Shown piece after piece: positions 9,849 through 19,196 of a DNA stretch of 64,000 nucleotides. This DNA is from Halonatronomonas sp964558325 (GTDB lineage: Bacteria; Bacillota; Halanaerobiia; Halanaerobiales; Halarsenatibacteraceae). Under the pieces are notes generated by a model that did not search any database, was not told the DNA's origin, and saw nothing but the letters and a program-made list of their open reading frames with translations. The stretch is from positions 62,001 to 126,000 of the forward strand of contig CAZLCX010000001.1 of NCBI GenBank assembly GCA_964558325.1. Direction: 5' to 3'. How positions within the stretch are numbered: the stretch's first letter is position 1; each line of letters opens with the position of its first letter. A program made the translations under genes and the position numbers.

Positions 9849-11225
9849 GTGACTGCTACTTTATTTAAAAATGTTAGATCTATAATAACTATGGATGAGC
9901 AAAAGCGGAGACTATTAAATCATGACTTAATGGTAGAAAATGGGAAAGTGGCTGCAATTGAAGAAAATATTGAACTTACAGAGAGAGAAGATTTAGAGAT
10001 TATCGAGGCTGGAGACTATTTTATGTTTCCAGGTCTCGTTAATACCCATCATCATTTCTATCAGGTCTTAACCAGGAATATAAGAGAGGTGCAGGATGTA
10101 GAACTATTTGACTGGCTAAAATATTTATACCCAATCTGGGCTAATCTTACCCCGGAAGCTGTTTATTACAGTTCCCTTGTTGCCTGTGGTGAGCTGCTTA
10201 AAACAGGTTGTACTACAGCATTAGATCAATATTATGTATTTCCTAAACAGCAGGATTTAAATATTTTGGATCAGGAATTTAAAGCCGGTAAAGATATAGG
10301 GATCAGGCTGCATGCCTGTAGAGGTAGCATGTCATTAAGTGAAAAAGATGGAGGTCTGCCTCCTGATGAAGTAGTTCAGACAGATCAAGAAATTCTTGAA
10401 GATACAAGAAGAGTTATTGAAAAATATCACGACCCTAAACCTCATGCAATGCAGAGGGTAGTAGTATCACCATGCTCGCCATTTTCAGTTACTAAAGAAC
10501 TAATGGAGCAGTCAATTAAATTAGCAAGAGAATACGGAGTTTTAGCCCATACCCATCTTGCAGAGACAAAAGATGAAGATGATTTCTGTCAGGAAAAATA
10601 TGGTTTAACTCCATTAGAATATATGGAAGAAGTAGGCTGGATTGGTGAAGATGTCTGGTTTGCCCATGGAGTTCACCTTGATAGAGATGAGCTTAAAAGA
10701 ATGGCAAAAACAGGAACAGGTGTAGCTCATTGTCCTGCATCAAATATGAAATTATCATCAGGAGTAGCTTCTGTACCAGAGATGCTTGAGTTAGGTGTAC
10801 CAGTAGGCCTGGCAGTTGATGGTAGTGCCAGCAATGATGGTTCTAACATGATAGCTGAAATGCGGTTAGCTCTATTGCTTCATAAGTTGCATCATGGCAT
10901 AACCTCTGTTGGTCCTGAAGATATACTTGAAATTGCTACAAATGGCGGAAGCCAGATCCTTAAACAGCCAGAGATTGGAAGCCTTGAACCTGGTCAGGCA
11001 GCTGATTTATTTCTTATAAATAGTAAGCGCCTGGCTTATGCAGGTGGTTTGTCAGATCCAGTTTCTACTTTGATTAATACTGGGACCAATCATGAAGTTG
11101 ATTTAACAATGGTTGCCGGTAAAATAGTAGTTCGTGATGGCAGGTTGACTACTATTGATGAAGAAGAAGTAGCAGCTAAAACCAATAAACTGGCTGAAGA
11201 AATGCTTTCCGAGGAGGGAGCATAA
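9849..11225 (+). CDS. 8-oxoguanine deaminase-type amidohydrolase
   Basis: 458 residues, of the ATZ/TRZ amidohydrolase superfamily. The zinc-binding motif is NTHHHFYQ (about residues 65-72), with further ligands in HTHLAETKDE, FAHGVHL and VDGSASNDGS. The N-terminal stretch HHFYQVLTRN with WLKYLYPIWANLTPEA closely resembles characterised 8-oxoguanine deaminases (8-oxoguanine to urate plus ammonia, EC 3.5.4.32). In this operon it would feed urate-type purines into the xanthine/purine pathway. Guanine deaminase activity cannot be excluded from sequence alone. GTG start right after the 2Fe-2S subunit stop; its own stop overlaps the next ATG. Confidence 0.8.
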   Translation: MTATLFKNVRSIITMDEQKRRLLNHDLMVENGKVAAIEENIELTEREDLEIIEAGDYFMFPGLVNTHHHFYQVLTRNIREVQDVELFDWLKYLYPIWANLTPEAVYYSSLVACGELLKTGCTTALDQYYVFPKQQDLNILDQEFKAGKDIGIRLHACRGSMSLSEKDGGLPPDEVVQTDQEILEDTRRVIEKYHDPKPHAMQRVVVSPCSPFSVTKELMEQSIKLAREYGVLAHTHLAETKDEDDFCQEKYGLTPLEYMEEVGWIGEDVWFAHGVHLDRDELKRMAKTGTGVAHCPASNMKLSSGVASVPEMLELGVPVGLAVDGSASNDGSNMIAEMRLALLLHKLHHGITSVGPEDILEIATNGGSQILKQPEIGSLEPGQAADLFLINSKRLAYAGGLSDPVSTLINTGTNHEVDLTMVAGKIVVRDGRLTTIDEEEVAAKTNKLAEEMLSEEGA

Positions 11226-12559
11226 TGCTTATAGTAAAAAATGGAACTATACTAACTTTTAATAAAGATAATGAAGTTATTGAAGATGGAGCTATAGTTA
11301 CAGAAGGAGATAATATTCTTGCTCTAGGGAAAACAGCCGATCTTATTGAAAAGTATCCAGACGCTGAAGAGGTTGATGCTAAAGGCGGACTGGTTATTCC
11401 AGGCTTAATAAACTCTCATATGCATTTTTATAGCACCTTTGCAAGGGGAATGGATCTTAAAACAGATCAACCGCCTAAAGATTTTGTTGAAATTTTAGAG
11501 AAATTATGGTGGCGAGTTGATGAAACTTTATCAACTAAAGAAGATCTTTATTATAGTTCGATCTATCAAATTTTAGAAGGAATAGAATATGGTACAACTA
11601 CCATATTTGATCATCATGCCAGTTTTGGTATGATAGATAACTCCCTTGATATTCTGGCAGAAGCTGTTGAAGATGCCGGGATTAGAGCCAGTCTTTGTTT
11701 TGAAGCTTCTGATCGTAATGGTAAAGAGAAATCAGCAGCCAGTATTCAGGAAAATATAAGATTTATTGAAAGCTTATCTGAAAAGCAGAAAAATTATTTA
11801 ACAGGTAAATTTGGCCTTCACGCTTCTTTTACTTTGAGTGATACTTCACTTAAAAAGATTGGCGAAGAAGCATCAAGTTTAGGAGTTCCCTGTCATATCC
11901 ATATGGCAGAAGGGAAAGCTGATGTTGTGGATAGCAAAAAGAGGGGTTATTCTGGTGTTGTGGAAAGACTTGATAAATTTAATATTTTACAACCAGAAAC
12001 TTTAGCTATCCATGGAGTTCATCTTTCTCCAGAAGAATTTGAAGTACTGGCTAAAAGGAATACTAATTTAATTTATAATCCACAATCAAATATGGGTAAT
12101 GCAGTCGGGGCCGCTGATTTGCTGGCTGCAGATAAGGCTGGTTTAAGTATTGGGCTCGGAACAGACGGTTATTCGACTGATATGTTTGAAAGTTTAAAAG
12201 TAGCTAGCATTCTCCCCAGTCATGAAGCAGGAGATCCTAATGCTGGAGGAGAAATAGTTAGAAAGATGCTTTTTAGTGTAAATGGTAAAATGGCAACCAG
12301 TTATTTTGATAAAGAGTTAGGTGTTATTAAAGAAGGAGCTGGAGCAGATATAGTGGTTATCAACTATTCAGGTCCAACCCCTGTGAATTCAGATAATTAT
12401 TATTTTCATTTATTAATGGGGGTTTCAGGTGCTAAAGTAGATACAACGATTGCTCAGGGTGAAATTCTTATGAAAAATCAGGAGGTGAAAGTTCTTGATG
12501 CAGAAAGAATCAAAGCAAAATGCAGAGAACAGGCAGAAGACTTCTGGAAAAGATTCTAA
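11225..12559 (+). CDS. ssnA: Putative aminohydrolase SsnA
   Basis: 444 residues, amidohydrolase superfamily, SsnA subfamily of the selenium-molybdenum hydroxylase loci. Metal motifs: NSHMHFYSTFARGMD, CHIHMAEGKAD, AIHGVHLSPEE and LGTDGYSTDMFES. Family members sit next to ygfK/ygfM/xdhD in E. coli; the reaction is not established, but a purine-like heterocycle is the probable substrate. Start overlaps the preceding stop (TAATG). Its last 62 bases overlap the FAD-subunit gene that follows. Confidence 0.88.
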   Translation: MLIVKNGTILTFNKDNEVIEDGAIVTEGDNILALGKTADLIEKYPDAEEVDAKGGLVIPGLINSHMHFYSTFARGMDLKTDQPPKDFVEILEKLWWRVDETLSTKEDLYYSSIYQILEGIEYGTTTIFDHHASFGMIDNSLDILAEAVEDAGIRASLCFEASDRNGKEKSAASIQENIRFIESLSEKQKNYLTGKFGLHASFTLSDTSLKKIGEEASSLGVPCHIHMAEGKADVVDSKKRGYSGVVERLDKFNILQPETLAIHGVHLSPEEFEVLAKRNTNLIYNPQSNMGNAVGAADLLAADKAGLSIGLGTDGYSTDMFESLKVASILPSHEAGDPNAGGEIVRKMLFSVNGKMATSYFDKELGVIKEGAGADIVVINYSGPTPVNSDNYYFHLLMGVSGAKVDTTIAQGEILMKNQEVKVLDAERIKAKCREQAEDFWKRF

Positions 12560-13430
12560 TAAAGTTCCAATCGGAAGTGCAGATTTTTTAGCACCAGAAA
12601 GTCTGGAGAAAGCACTAGACTATAGAAAAAGATATGGATTTGAAGCAACAGTGATTGCCGGTGGCACAGATATAATGGTTGATTACTTTGAAAGGTTATA
12701 TGAGGTCAATAGCTGGCTAGATTTAAATAAAATAGATGAATTAAAAAAGATTGAAATAAATGATGAAGAAATTATTATAGGTTCAACAGTTACCCATAAA
12801 AGAATTGCTGAACATCCAGATTTACAGAAATACTTACCGATGTTAGCAAAGGCCTCTTCTGAGGTTGGCGCCTGGCAGATACAGAGCAGGGGAACAATAG
12901 GAGGCAATATTGTTACTTCATCACCTGCTGGAGATACACTTGCTCCTTTATTAGCCTATGATGCACAAATTGTTTTACAATCAAAGGGAGAAAAAAGAAT
13001 TCTTGATATAAATGATTTCTTTGTTGGTCCTAAAGAGAACGTTGAAGAGTCAGATGAACTTTTAACTAAAATTATAATCCCTAAACCAGCAGAGAATACT
13101 TTGAGTCGCTGGAAGAAGGTTGGTAAAAGAAAAGCTCTTATTATTTCCAGCCTGACAATGGCCTTTTTAATTGAAGTCAACGATAATGGTGTAATTAAAA
13201 ATGCTCGAGCCTGTTATGGTGCGGTAGCTCCAACTCCAATAGAGGTTAAAAATGTCGGCGATTATTTAAAAAATCAAAAGCTGGAGAAAGTTGACGCTAA
13301 AAAGGCTGGAGAAATTGCCGCAGCTGGTATATCACCTATTGATGATATCAGAGGAACAGAACAATATCGGCGTCAGGTGACTCACGATTTAACAGTAAGT
13401 GCAATAAAAGAAATGGCAGAGGAAATATAG
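12498..13430 (+). CDS. ygfM: Molybdenum hydroxylase FAD-binding subunit (YgfM/NdhF-like)
   Basis: 310 residues of the CoxM family; VIAGGTDIMVDYF near residues 52-64 and QSRGTIGGNIVTSSPAGDTLA near 131-150 are the FAD-binding motifs. The ATG at 12498 has a strong ribosome site (GGAGGTG at 12481-12487) inside ssnA, giving an unusual hydrophilic extension of about 25 residues before family homology begins; a TTG one codon earlier is less likely. First gene of a second, distinct molybdenum hydroxylase. Gene order FAD, 2Fe-2S, L, M is that of Eubacterium barkeri nicotinate dehydrogenase (NdhFSLM). Confidence 0.85.
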   Translation: MQKESKQNAENRQKTSGKDSNKVPIGSADFLAPESLEKALDYRKRYGFEATVIAGGTDIMVDYFERLYEVNSWLDLNKIDELKKIEINDEEIIIGSTVTHKRIAEHPDLQKYLPMLAKASSEVGAWQIQSRGTIGGNIVTSSPAGDTLAPLLAYDAQIVLQSKGEKRILDINDFFVGPKENVEESDELLTKIIIPKPAENTLSRWKKVGKRKALIISSLTMAFLIEVNDNGVIKNARACYGAVAPTPIEVKNVGDYLKNQKLEKVDAKKAGEIAAAGISPIDDIRGTEQYRRQVTHDLTVSAIKEMAEEI

Positions 13431-13443
13431 GAGGTGCTTGAAA

Positions 13444-13920
13444 ATGGAAATTAAATTTACAATTAATGGTGAAGAAAGAACTGAACAGGTTAAACCAAAT
13501 CAGCGCCTTCTTGATTTAATTAGAAAAGATCTAGGGCTAGTTGCGGCCAAAGAAGGTTGCGGCAAAGGAGAGTGTGGTGCCTGTACAGTTATTATGAATG
13601 ATGAACCTGTTACTTCCTGTCTTGTTCTAGCAGCTCAGGCTGATGGGGCAGAAATTTTAACAGTTGAAGGTCTTGCTGAAGGTGATAATCTTCATCCATT
13701 ACAGGAGGCTTTTATTGAAGCAGGAGCAGTCCAATGTGGGTTTTGTATTCCAGGGATGATAATGACTGCTTATTGTTTACTAGAAGAAAATAGTTCACCT
13801 ACTCGCCAGGAAATCAGGACAGCTCTGGCAGGTAATATTTGTCGTTGTACCGGTTATCAGAAGATTATTGATGCTGTTCAATTAGCAGCTAAAAAGATGA
13901 CTGCCGGAGGTGATAGCTAA
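13444..13920 (+). CDS. Molybdenum hydroxylase 2Fe-2S subunit (NdhS/XdhC-like)
   Basis: 158 residues with two [2Fe-2S] motifs: EGCGKGECGACTV with a later Cys (VTSC), and CGFCIPGM with CRCTGY. Paralogous to the subunit encoded at 9372. The ATG at 13444 is preferred over a TTG at 13438 because the AGGAGGTG ribosome site at 13430-13437 gives normal spacing. The stop overlaps the start of the next subunit (TAATG). Confidence 0.92.
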   Translation: MEIKFTINGEERTEQVKPNQRLLDLIRKDLGLVAAKEGCGKGECGACTVIMNDEPVTSCLVLAAQADGAEILTVEGLAEGDNLHPLQEAFIEAGAVQCGFCIPGMIMTAYCLLEENSSPTRQEIRTALAGNICRCTGYQKIIDAVQLAAKKMTAGGDS

Positions 13921-15248
13921 TGGCTGAAAGATTTGTTGGAAAAGGTATAGAAAAAGTCGATGCCAGATCAAAGGTTACTGGAGAAGCAAGATACACTGAA
14001 GATTTAATAAATGAATTTGATGATCTCCATTATGTCAGGGTCTTAAGAGCTCCTTATCCCCATGCTTATCTTCGTTCAATAGATACAAGTAAAGCAGAAG
14101 AAGTGCCTGGAGTGGTTGGAGTTTTTACAGCCGCTGATTTTCCAGAACTAAATGAATTTGGCCTGATTATTAAAGACCAGCCAGTTTTAGTCAGGATTGG
14201 TGAGAAAATGCGTTTTATGGGAGATGCTCTGGCGTTTGTAGTGGCAGAAAATGATGAGGCTGCTTTAATTGCCAGAGATAAAATAGATGTAGAAATAGAA
14301 AAACTGGAAGTTGTCTCTGATGTTCGTCAGGCTATTAAATCAGAAGCACCTGAAGTTCACGAGGACCATTTAATGAAAGTTACTCACTATATAGATGATG
14401 AGCTAAACCACAGTAATATTATTTGTGATCATTATCTTGAAAAGGGTAATGTTGAAGAAGGATTCGAAGAGGCAGACCATATTTTTGAGAATGAATTTAC
14501 AACTCAATTTTTAGATCATGTACCTTTACAGGTAGAGAAAGGAATTGCTGATTATGACCCAGAGTCTGAAGTAATAACTGTCTGGGCGGCAACCCAATGG
14601 CTCCATGATACTCAGGCTGATATGGCTCAGGCACTTGGGGTTAGTAAAGATAAAATTAGAATAAAACAACCTGTAATCGGCGGAGCTTTTGGTAAAAAAG
14701 AGGATATTTCTGTTCATATTCATCTTGCTCTGGCAACAAAAGCAACAGGAAAACCAGTTGCTTTAATCTATAATCGGGAAGAGTCTATGATAGCTCAATC
14801 AAAACGTCATCCAATGATAATCAGGCATAAAACTGGAGTAACAGAGGATGGTAGATTAACTGCCTGGCAGACCACTTTAATTGGAGATACAGGAGCTTAT
14901 GCTTCAAGTGGTGTTGCTGTAGTCCACAAAGCTTTATACCACTGTACAGGACCTTATATAGTGCCAAATGTAAGAGGTGTAAGTTATACAGTTTATACAA
15001 ATAACACTTATTGCGGTGCTATGAGAGGTTTTGGAGCAACTCAGATGGCCTTTGCCTATGATTCTCAGATGGATATCATTGCTGATGAATTAAAAATAGA
15101 CCCAGCTGAATTCCGCTATAAGAATGCTTACAAACCAGGTTCTACGACACCTAATCAGCAGGAATTAAATGAGAGTGTTAATGTTAGGGAAACTATAGAT
15201 AAAGTAAAAGAATTATCTGGCTGGAAGGGGGCTGATAGTGATGCTTAA
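13920..15248 (+). CDS. Molybdenum hydroxylase, large molybdopterin subunit (N-terminal half, NdhL-like)
   Basis: 442 residues that match only the N-terminal 55-60% of a normal xanthine dehydrogenase molybdopterin subunit. The a/b hammerhead domain contains KVTGEARYTEDL; the first molybdopterin domain contains GGAFGKKED, NREESMIAQSKRH and CGAMRGFGATQ. It ends at TAA 15246-15248, exactly where full-length homologues enter the second molybdopterin domain, and the remainder is supplied by the next gene. The same division and order occur in nicotinate dehydrogenase of E. barkeri, where NdhL and NdhM together make the site for molybdenum and labile selenium. A frameshift in a full-length gene is the alternative; see findings. 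Substrate probably a purine, by context. Confidence 0.85.
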   Translation: MAERFVGKGIEKVDARSKVTGEARYTEDLINEFDDLHYVRVLRAPYPHAYLRSIDTSKAEEVPGVVGVFTAADFPELNEFGLIIKDQPVLVRIGEKMRFMGDALAFVVAENDEAALIARDKIDVEIEKLEVVSDVRQAIKSEAPEVHEDHLMKVTHYIDDELNHSNIICDHYLEKGNVEEGFEEADHIFENEFTTQFLDHVPLQVEKGIADYDPESEVITVWAATQWLHDTQADMAQALGVSKDKIRIKQPVIGGAFGKKEDISVHIHLALATKATGKPVALIYNREESMIAQSKRHPMIIRHKTGVTEDGRLTAWQTTLIGDTGAYASSGVAVVHKALYHCTGPYIVPNVRGVSYTVYTNNTYCGAMRGFGATQMAFAYDSQMDIIADELKIDPAEFRYKNAYKPGSTTPNQQELNESVNVRETIDKVKELSGWKGADSDA

Positions 15249-16230
15249 AAAAGGCCGTGGTTTAGCAACAATAATGTTCGGTTTTGGATATGGAGAAGGA
15301 TTTCCTGACCATTCAATAGCTGAAATTGAATTTACAGAAGATAAGATATTAATCAGAACTTCAGCCGCCGATGTTGGACAGGGTGTTCAGACTATAGTTA
15401 CCCAGATTGCAGCAGAGGTATTAAAAATAAGTCCTGAATATTTTGAAATAGTTGAAGGAGATACCCATACAACCCAGAATGCTGGCTCAACCTCAGCTAC
15501 AAGACAGACTTTCTTTACAGGAAATGCAGTTAAAGAAGCTGCTGAAGATCTTTTAGGGAATATATATCATTACGCCAGCCAGTTTTTTACAACTAATCAT
15601 CCTGAAATGGGGGTTAAAGATGGCAGAGTATTTCCTCATGGAGATCAAAAAGATGAAATGACATACTGGGAACTGGCCAAAAAACTAAAAGAGAAAAATA
15701 TTAAATTGAAGGGCCGGGGAACTTTTTTCCCAAAAACTTATAAACCTGATAAGAGGACAGGGGAATCCAAAAAAATATATGTTGGTTATACCTTCGTATC
15801 TCAGGTAATAGACCTTTATGTTGATACTATAACAGGTGAGATTACTGTTGATAAAGTTCATACAGCACTTGATGTCGGTAAGGCTATTAATCCTCAGGGA
15901 GTTGAAGGCCAGATTGAAGGAGGTACTGTTCAGGGCATTGGGATGGCAATGATGGAAGAGCAGGTAATTGAAAATGGTTTTACAATCAACGCTGATATGA
16001 GCCGTTATCTAATACCAACTTCAGTTGATAGTCCTGAATTTCAATCAGTTTTGATTGAACGAGAAGATACTAAAGGCCCCTATGGGGCCAAGGGAATTGG
16101 TGAACCATGTACAATTGCTGCTGCTCCAGCAGTTGCCAACGCTGTTTATGATGCCATAGGAGTAAGAATAAAGGATTTACCGATCACACCAGAAAAGATT
16201 AAGGCTGAATTAGCTAAACCTGAGAAATAG
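15241..16230 (+). CDS. Molybdenum hydroxylase, medium molybdopterin subunit (C-terminal half, NdhM-like)
   Basis: 329 residues matching the C-terminal part of the molybdopterin subunit: DVGQGVQTIVTQIAAE (the GQG molybdopterin loop), NAGSTSATRQT and GPYGAKGIGEPCTI, which contains the catalytic Glu equivalent. The ATG at 15241 has its own ribosome site (GGAAGGGGG at 15222-15230) about 10 bases upstream, and the frame overlaps the L subunit by 8 bases. The usable site and clean domain boundary support a genuine split gene. A weaker frame extension starts at 15238. Confidence 0.85.
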   Translation: MLKKGRGLATIMFGFGYGEGFPDHSIAEIEFTEDKILIRTSAADVGQGVQTIVTQIAAEVLKISPEYFEIVEGDTHTTQNAGSTSATRQTFFTGNAVKEAAEDLLGNIYHYASQFFTTNHPEMGVKDGRVFPHGDQKDEMTYWELAKKLKEKNIKLKGRGTFFPKTYKPDKRTGESKKIYVGYTFVSQVIDLYVDTITGEITVDKVHTALDVGKAINPQGVEGQIEGGTVQGIGMAMMEEQVIENGFTINADMSRYLIPTSVDSPEFQSVLIEREDTKGPYGAKGIGEPCTIAAAPAVANAVYDAIGVRIKDLPITPEKIKAELAKPEK

Positions 16231-16270
16231 AAATTAAATATTTGATATTATAAATAAGGAGATGGTTTTA

Positions 16271-17368
16271 ATGGTTGATTTAAGTCTGGAATTATTCGGA
16301 ACTAAATTTAAGAATCCTGTCATGCCTGCCGCTGGACCACCAATAAAAGATGCAAAACTAGCTAAAAAGGCTGCAGATGGTGGTGCCGGTGCAATTGTAA
16401 CCAAAACAATCTCAGTTGAAGCTGCCAGGGTGCCAAGACCTAATATGGCTTCAATTCGTGGAGGGTTTATGAATACTGAACTCTGGTCAGAAATGGGGCC
16501 AGACCAATGGCTTGACAATGAATACCCAGAAATAGCTAAACTTGGCCTGCCTGTAATTGTAGGGCTGGGCTATTCTGCTGATGAAATAAAAGAACTTGCA
16601 GGTAAAGTAGAGCCATATGCTGATGCCCTGGAATTATCAACCCACTATTTAGGAGATGACCCTACCCCGGTTATTGAAAGCATTAAGGCAGCAAAAGAAG
16701 CTTCAGACCTCCCAGTCTGGGTAAAATTGAGTCCGCAGATTGACATTCCAAAGTTTGCTAAAGCTGCTGAAGAAGCGGGAGCAGATGGTCTTGTCTTGAT
16801 AAATTCCTTTGGCCCAACAATAGATTTTGATGTTGAAGATGGCCGGCCATTAATGGGGAGCGCCAATGGTTTTGGCTGGTTATCAGGACCAGCAATCTTT
16901 CCCCTGGCCTTAAGAGCAGTTTATCAGGCTGTCACCAGTGTTGATATACCTGTAATCGGAGTTGGAGGTATCAGTAACGGGATTGATGCAATTAAAATGA
17001 TAATGATGGGAGCTCAGGCTGTTCAGGTATGTACAGCCCCAATAGTTAAAGGCCCAGAAGTATATGGCAAGATAGTCAAAGAAATGGAAGAATTCATGGA
17101 AGAACATGACTATGGGTCACTTGCTGAAATTAGAGGGATGGCTATTGAAGAGATGTATAGTGAAGATAAATTTGAGACAGTAGTTCCAGAAGTAACTGAA
17201 GAAAATTGTACAACCTGTATGCTCTGCATAGAAAGTTGTGTATATTATGCAATTGAATTAGATGAGTCTGAAGACTTTATAAAAATTGATCCTGAAAAAT
17301 GTGCAGGTTGTGGCTTATGTGTAACCAGATGTAATTTTGACGCCTTACATTTGCCCTCACAACAGTAG
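16271..17368 (+). CDS. preA: Dihydropyrimidine dehydrogenase PreA-like flavoprotein with 2x[4Fe-4S] tail
   Basis: About 365 residues. An FMN-binding TIM barrel of the dihydroorotate/dihydropyrimidine dehydrogenase family (MPAAGPPIKDAKLAKKAADG, VWVKLSPQ, IPVIGVGGISNGIDAIKMI) is followed by a bacterial-ferredoxin domain with CTTCMLCIESCVYYAI and CAGCGLCVTRCNFDAL, two [4Fe-4S] clusters. PreA with PreT interconverts uracil/thymine and dihydropyrimidines using NAD(H); no preT partner is present here, so the electron partner and the true substrate are open. The ATG at 16271 is preferred over 16262 because AAGGAG at 16257-16262 would overlap the earlier start. Confidence 0.8.
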   Translation: MVDLSLELFGTKFKNPVMPAAGPPIKDAKLAKKAADGGAGAIVTKTISVEAARVPRPNMASIRGGFMNTELWSEMGPDQWLDNEYPEIAKLGLPVIVGLGYSADEIKELAGKVEPYADALELSTHYLGDDPTPVIESIKAAKEASDLPVWVKLSPQIDIPKFAKAAEEAGADGLVLINSFGPTIDFDVEDGRPLMGSANGFGWLSGPAIFPLALRAVYQAVTSVDIPVIGVGGISNGIDAIKMIMMGAQAVQVCTAPIVKGPEVYGKIVKEMEEFMEEHDYGSLAEIRGMAIEEMYSEDKFETVVPEVTEENCTTCMLCIESCVYYAIELDESEDFIKIDPEKCAGCGLCVTRCNFDALHLPSQQ

Positions 17369-17378
17369 GCTGATTGAT

Positions 17379-19094
17379 ATGAATAAATCACTATTAAAGG
17401 TTGCCAGGGGAGATGAGAAAGCAGATTTAGTCTTTAAAAATGGTAAGATAGTTGATTTATATAATTGTGAAATAATTGAAGCCGATTTAGCAATTAGTGC
17501 AGGAATAATCATAGGTTATGGAGAATATAAAGGCAGGGAAGAAAAAGATTTAAAAGGCCAATATATTCTTCCAGGATTTATTGATGCTCATCTCCATCTT
17601 GAAAGTTCAATGGTTGAGCCGGCAGAATTTTGCCGGCTGGCCATTAACAGGGGAACATTAACAGTCATAGCAGATCCCCATGAAATTGCCAATGTGACCG
17701 GGCTTGATGGGATAAAATATTTCTTGGATCAGGGAAATAAATTGCCCTGGAACTTTCATTTAATGTTACCATCATGTGTTCCAGCTACAGAAGCAGAAAC
17801 TACAGGGGCTAAATTAACCGCCAATGATCTTTATTCGCTTATTAACGAGCCAGGCATCTTTGGCCTGGGGGAGATGATGGATTATTCTGGAGTTATAAAT
17901 GGTAATGATATTGTCTGGGATAAACTTGAAACTTTTAAAGATTATTTCATAGATGGACATGCTCCTGAAGTGACCAATAAAGAGCTGAACGCCTATTTAC
18001 TCGGCGGTATTCAGGCTGATCATGAATGTACAACAGCTAAAGAAGCTAGAGAAAAAATAGCAAAGGGCATGCATATTATGATCAGAGAAGGTTCAGTCAC
18101 TAAAGATATGAAAGAGTTATTACCTGCAGTTAGTGATATTAATAATCATCTATTTATGCTGGCCACTGATGATAGACATGCAGATGATCTTTTATTACAG
18201 GGTCAGATAGATTATTTGCTTAAAAGGGCAATTAAATTAGGAATGGAACCAATTAAAGCATATCGACTTGCTACTTTAAATCCGGCAAAGGCCTTAGATT
18301 TAAATGACCGGGGGGCTATTAGTCCAGGGAAAAGAGCAGATTTAGTAATAATCGATGATCTTGAAGAAGTAAAAATTTCTGAAGTTTATAAAGATGGAGA
18401 GCTTATTTCTAAAAATTATCAGGAGATAGAATTTCCAGAGATAGGTCAGGAGACTGAAATTTATCAGAATGTTATTGATACTGTAAATATAGCTAAAGTT
18501 AAAAAAGAAGATTTTTCCTTGCCTCTGGCTAAGACCTATCGGGTAATAGAATTAATTGCAAACCAGATAATTACCAGAGAAAGAATGTTTGAAAGAAATC
18601 CTGGCGAAAATCCAGAAGATTTTTTGAAAAGAAACAGATTAAGTAGAGTTGCAGTTATAGAGAGGCATAATGCTACTGGCAATATTGGCTTAGGACTTAT
18701 TAGTGGTCTGGAAATAAAAGCAGGCGCAATAGCCAGCTCTGTTGCCCATGATTCTCATAATATTATAGTAGCAGGTAGAGATAGAAAAGATATGATAGAT
18801 GCTGTCAAAAGACTGGAAGAATTGTCAGGGGGCCAGGTTGTTATCTCTGACGGAGAAGTTCTGGCAGAATTGCCATTACCAATTGCAGGCTTAATGTCAG
18901 ACCTTTCCCTGGACCAGGTTTCTAAAAGGCTTAAAGCTTTAGATAAGGCTGCAGCAGATATTGGTATCAATTTAGAAAGCCCTTTTATGACATTAGCATT
19001 TTTAGCACTACCTGTTATTCCAGATATTAAAATTACTGATAAAGGTTTATATGATGTTAAATCTTCAAAACATATAGATTTAACTGTAAACTAA
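17379..19094 (+). CDS. ade: Adenine deaminase
   Basis: 571 residues of the bacterial Ade/AdeC family (adenine to hypoxanthine plus ammonia, EC 3.5.4.2). Metal ligands appear in GFIDAHLHLESSMVEP and the subfamily motif ADPHEIANVTG; the distal Asp is in LATDDRHADDLL, and the family-specific C-terminal domain contains SVAHDSHNIIVAG. The start at ATG 17379 lies 10 bases after the preA-like stop; there is only a weak ribosome site (AGGCTGAT). Its product would be hydroxylated by the molybdenum enzymes upstream. Confidence 0.93.
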   Translation: MNKSLLKVARGDEKADLVFKNGKIVDLYNCEIIEADLAISAGIIIGYGEYKGREEKDLKGQYILPGFIDAHLHLESSMVEPAEFCRLAINRGTLTVIADPHEIANVTGLDGIKYFLDQGNKLPWNFHLMLPSCVPATEAETTGAKLTANDLYSLINEPGIFGLGEMMDYSGVINGNDIVWDKLETFKDYFIDGHAPEVTNKELNAYLLGGIQADHECTTAKEAREKIAKGMHIMIREGSVTKDMKELLPAVSDINNHLFMLATDDRHADDLLLQGQIDYLLKRAIKLGMEPIKAYRLATLNPAKALDLNDRGAISPGKRADLVIIDDLEEVKISEVYKDGELISKNYQEIEFPEIGQETEIYQNVIDTVNIAKVKKEDFSLPLAKTYRVIELIANQIITRERMFERNPGENPEDFLKRNRLSRVAVIERHNATGNIGLGLISGLEIKAGAIASSVAHDSHNIIVAGRDRKDMIDAVKRLEELSGGQVVISDGEVLAELPLPIAGLMSDLSLDQVSKRLKALDKAAADIGINLESPFMTLAFLALPVIPDIKITDKGLYDVKSSKHIDLTVN

Positions 19095-19196
19095 ATATTT
19101 CTATACTATAAAGGGGGTGTTAGTAACAGCAGAGATTATTCAGGGTAATATAAATCATGTTGGTGATTTGGACTAAACAAGGAGGTAATAAAAAAT

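Noticed and set aside
19079..19107. Promoter for the purine permease (TTTAAC, 17 bases, TATACT)
   Set aside because: The -35 match is poor and the position inside the end of adenine deaminase is common for chance AT-rich matches; not strong enough to list.
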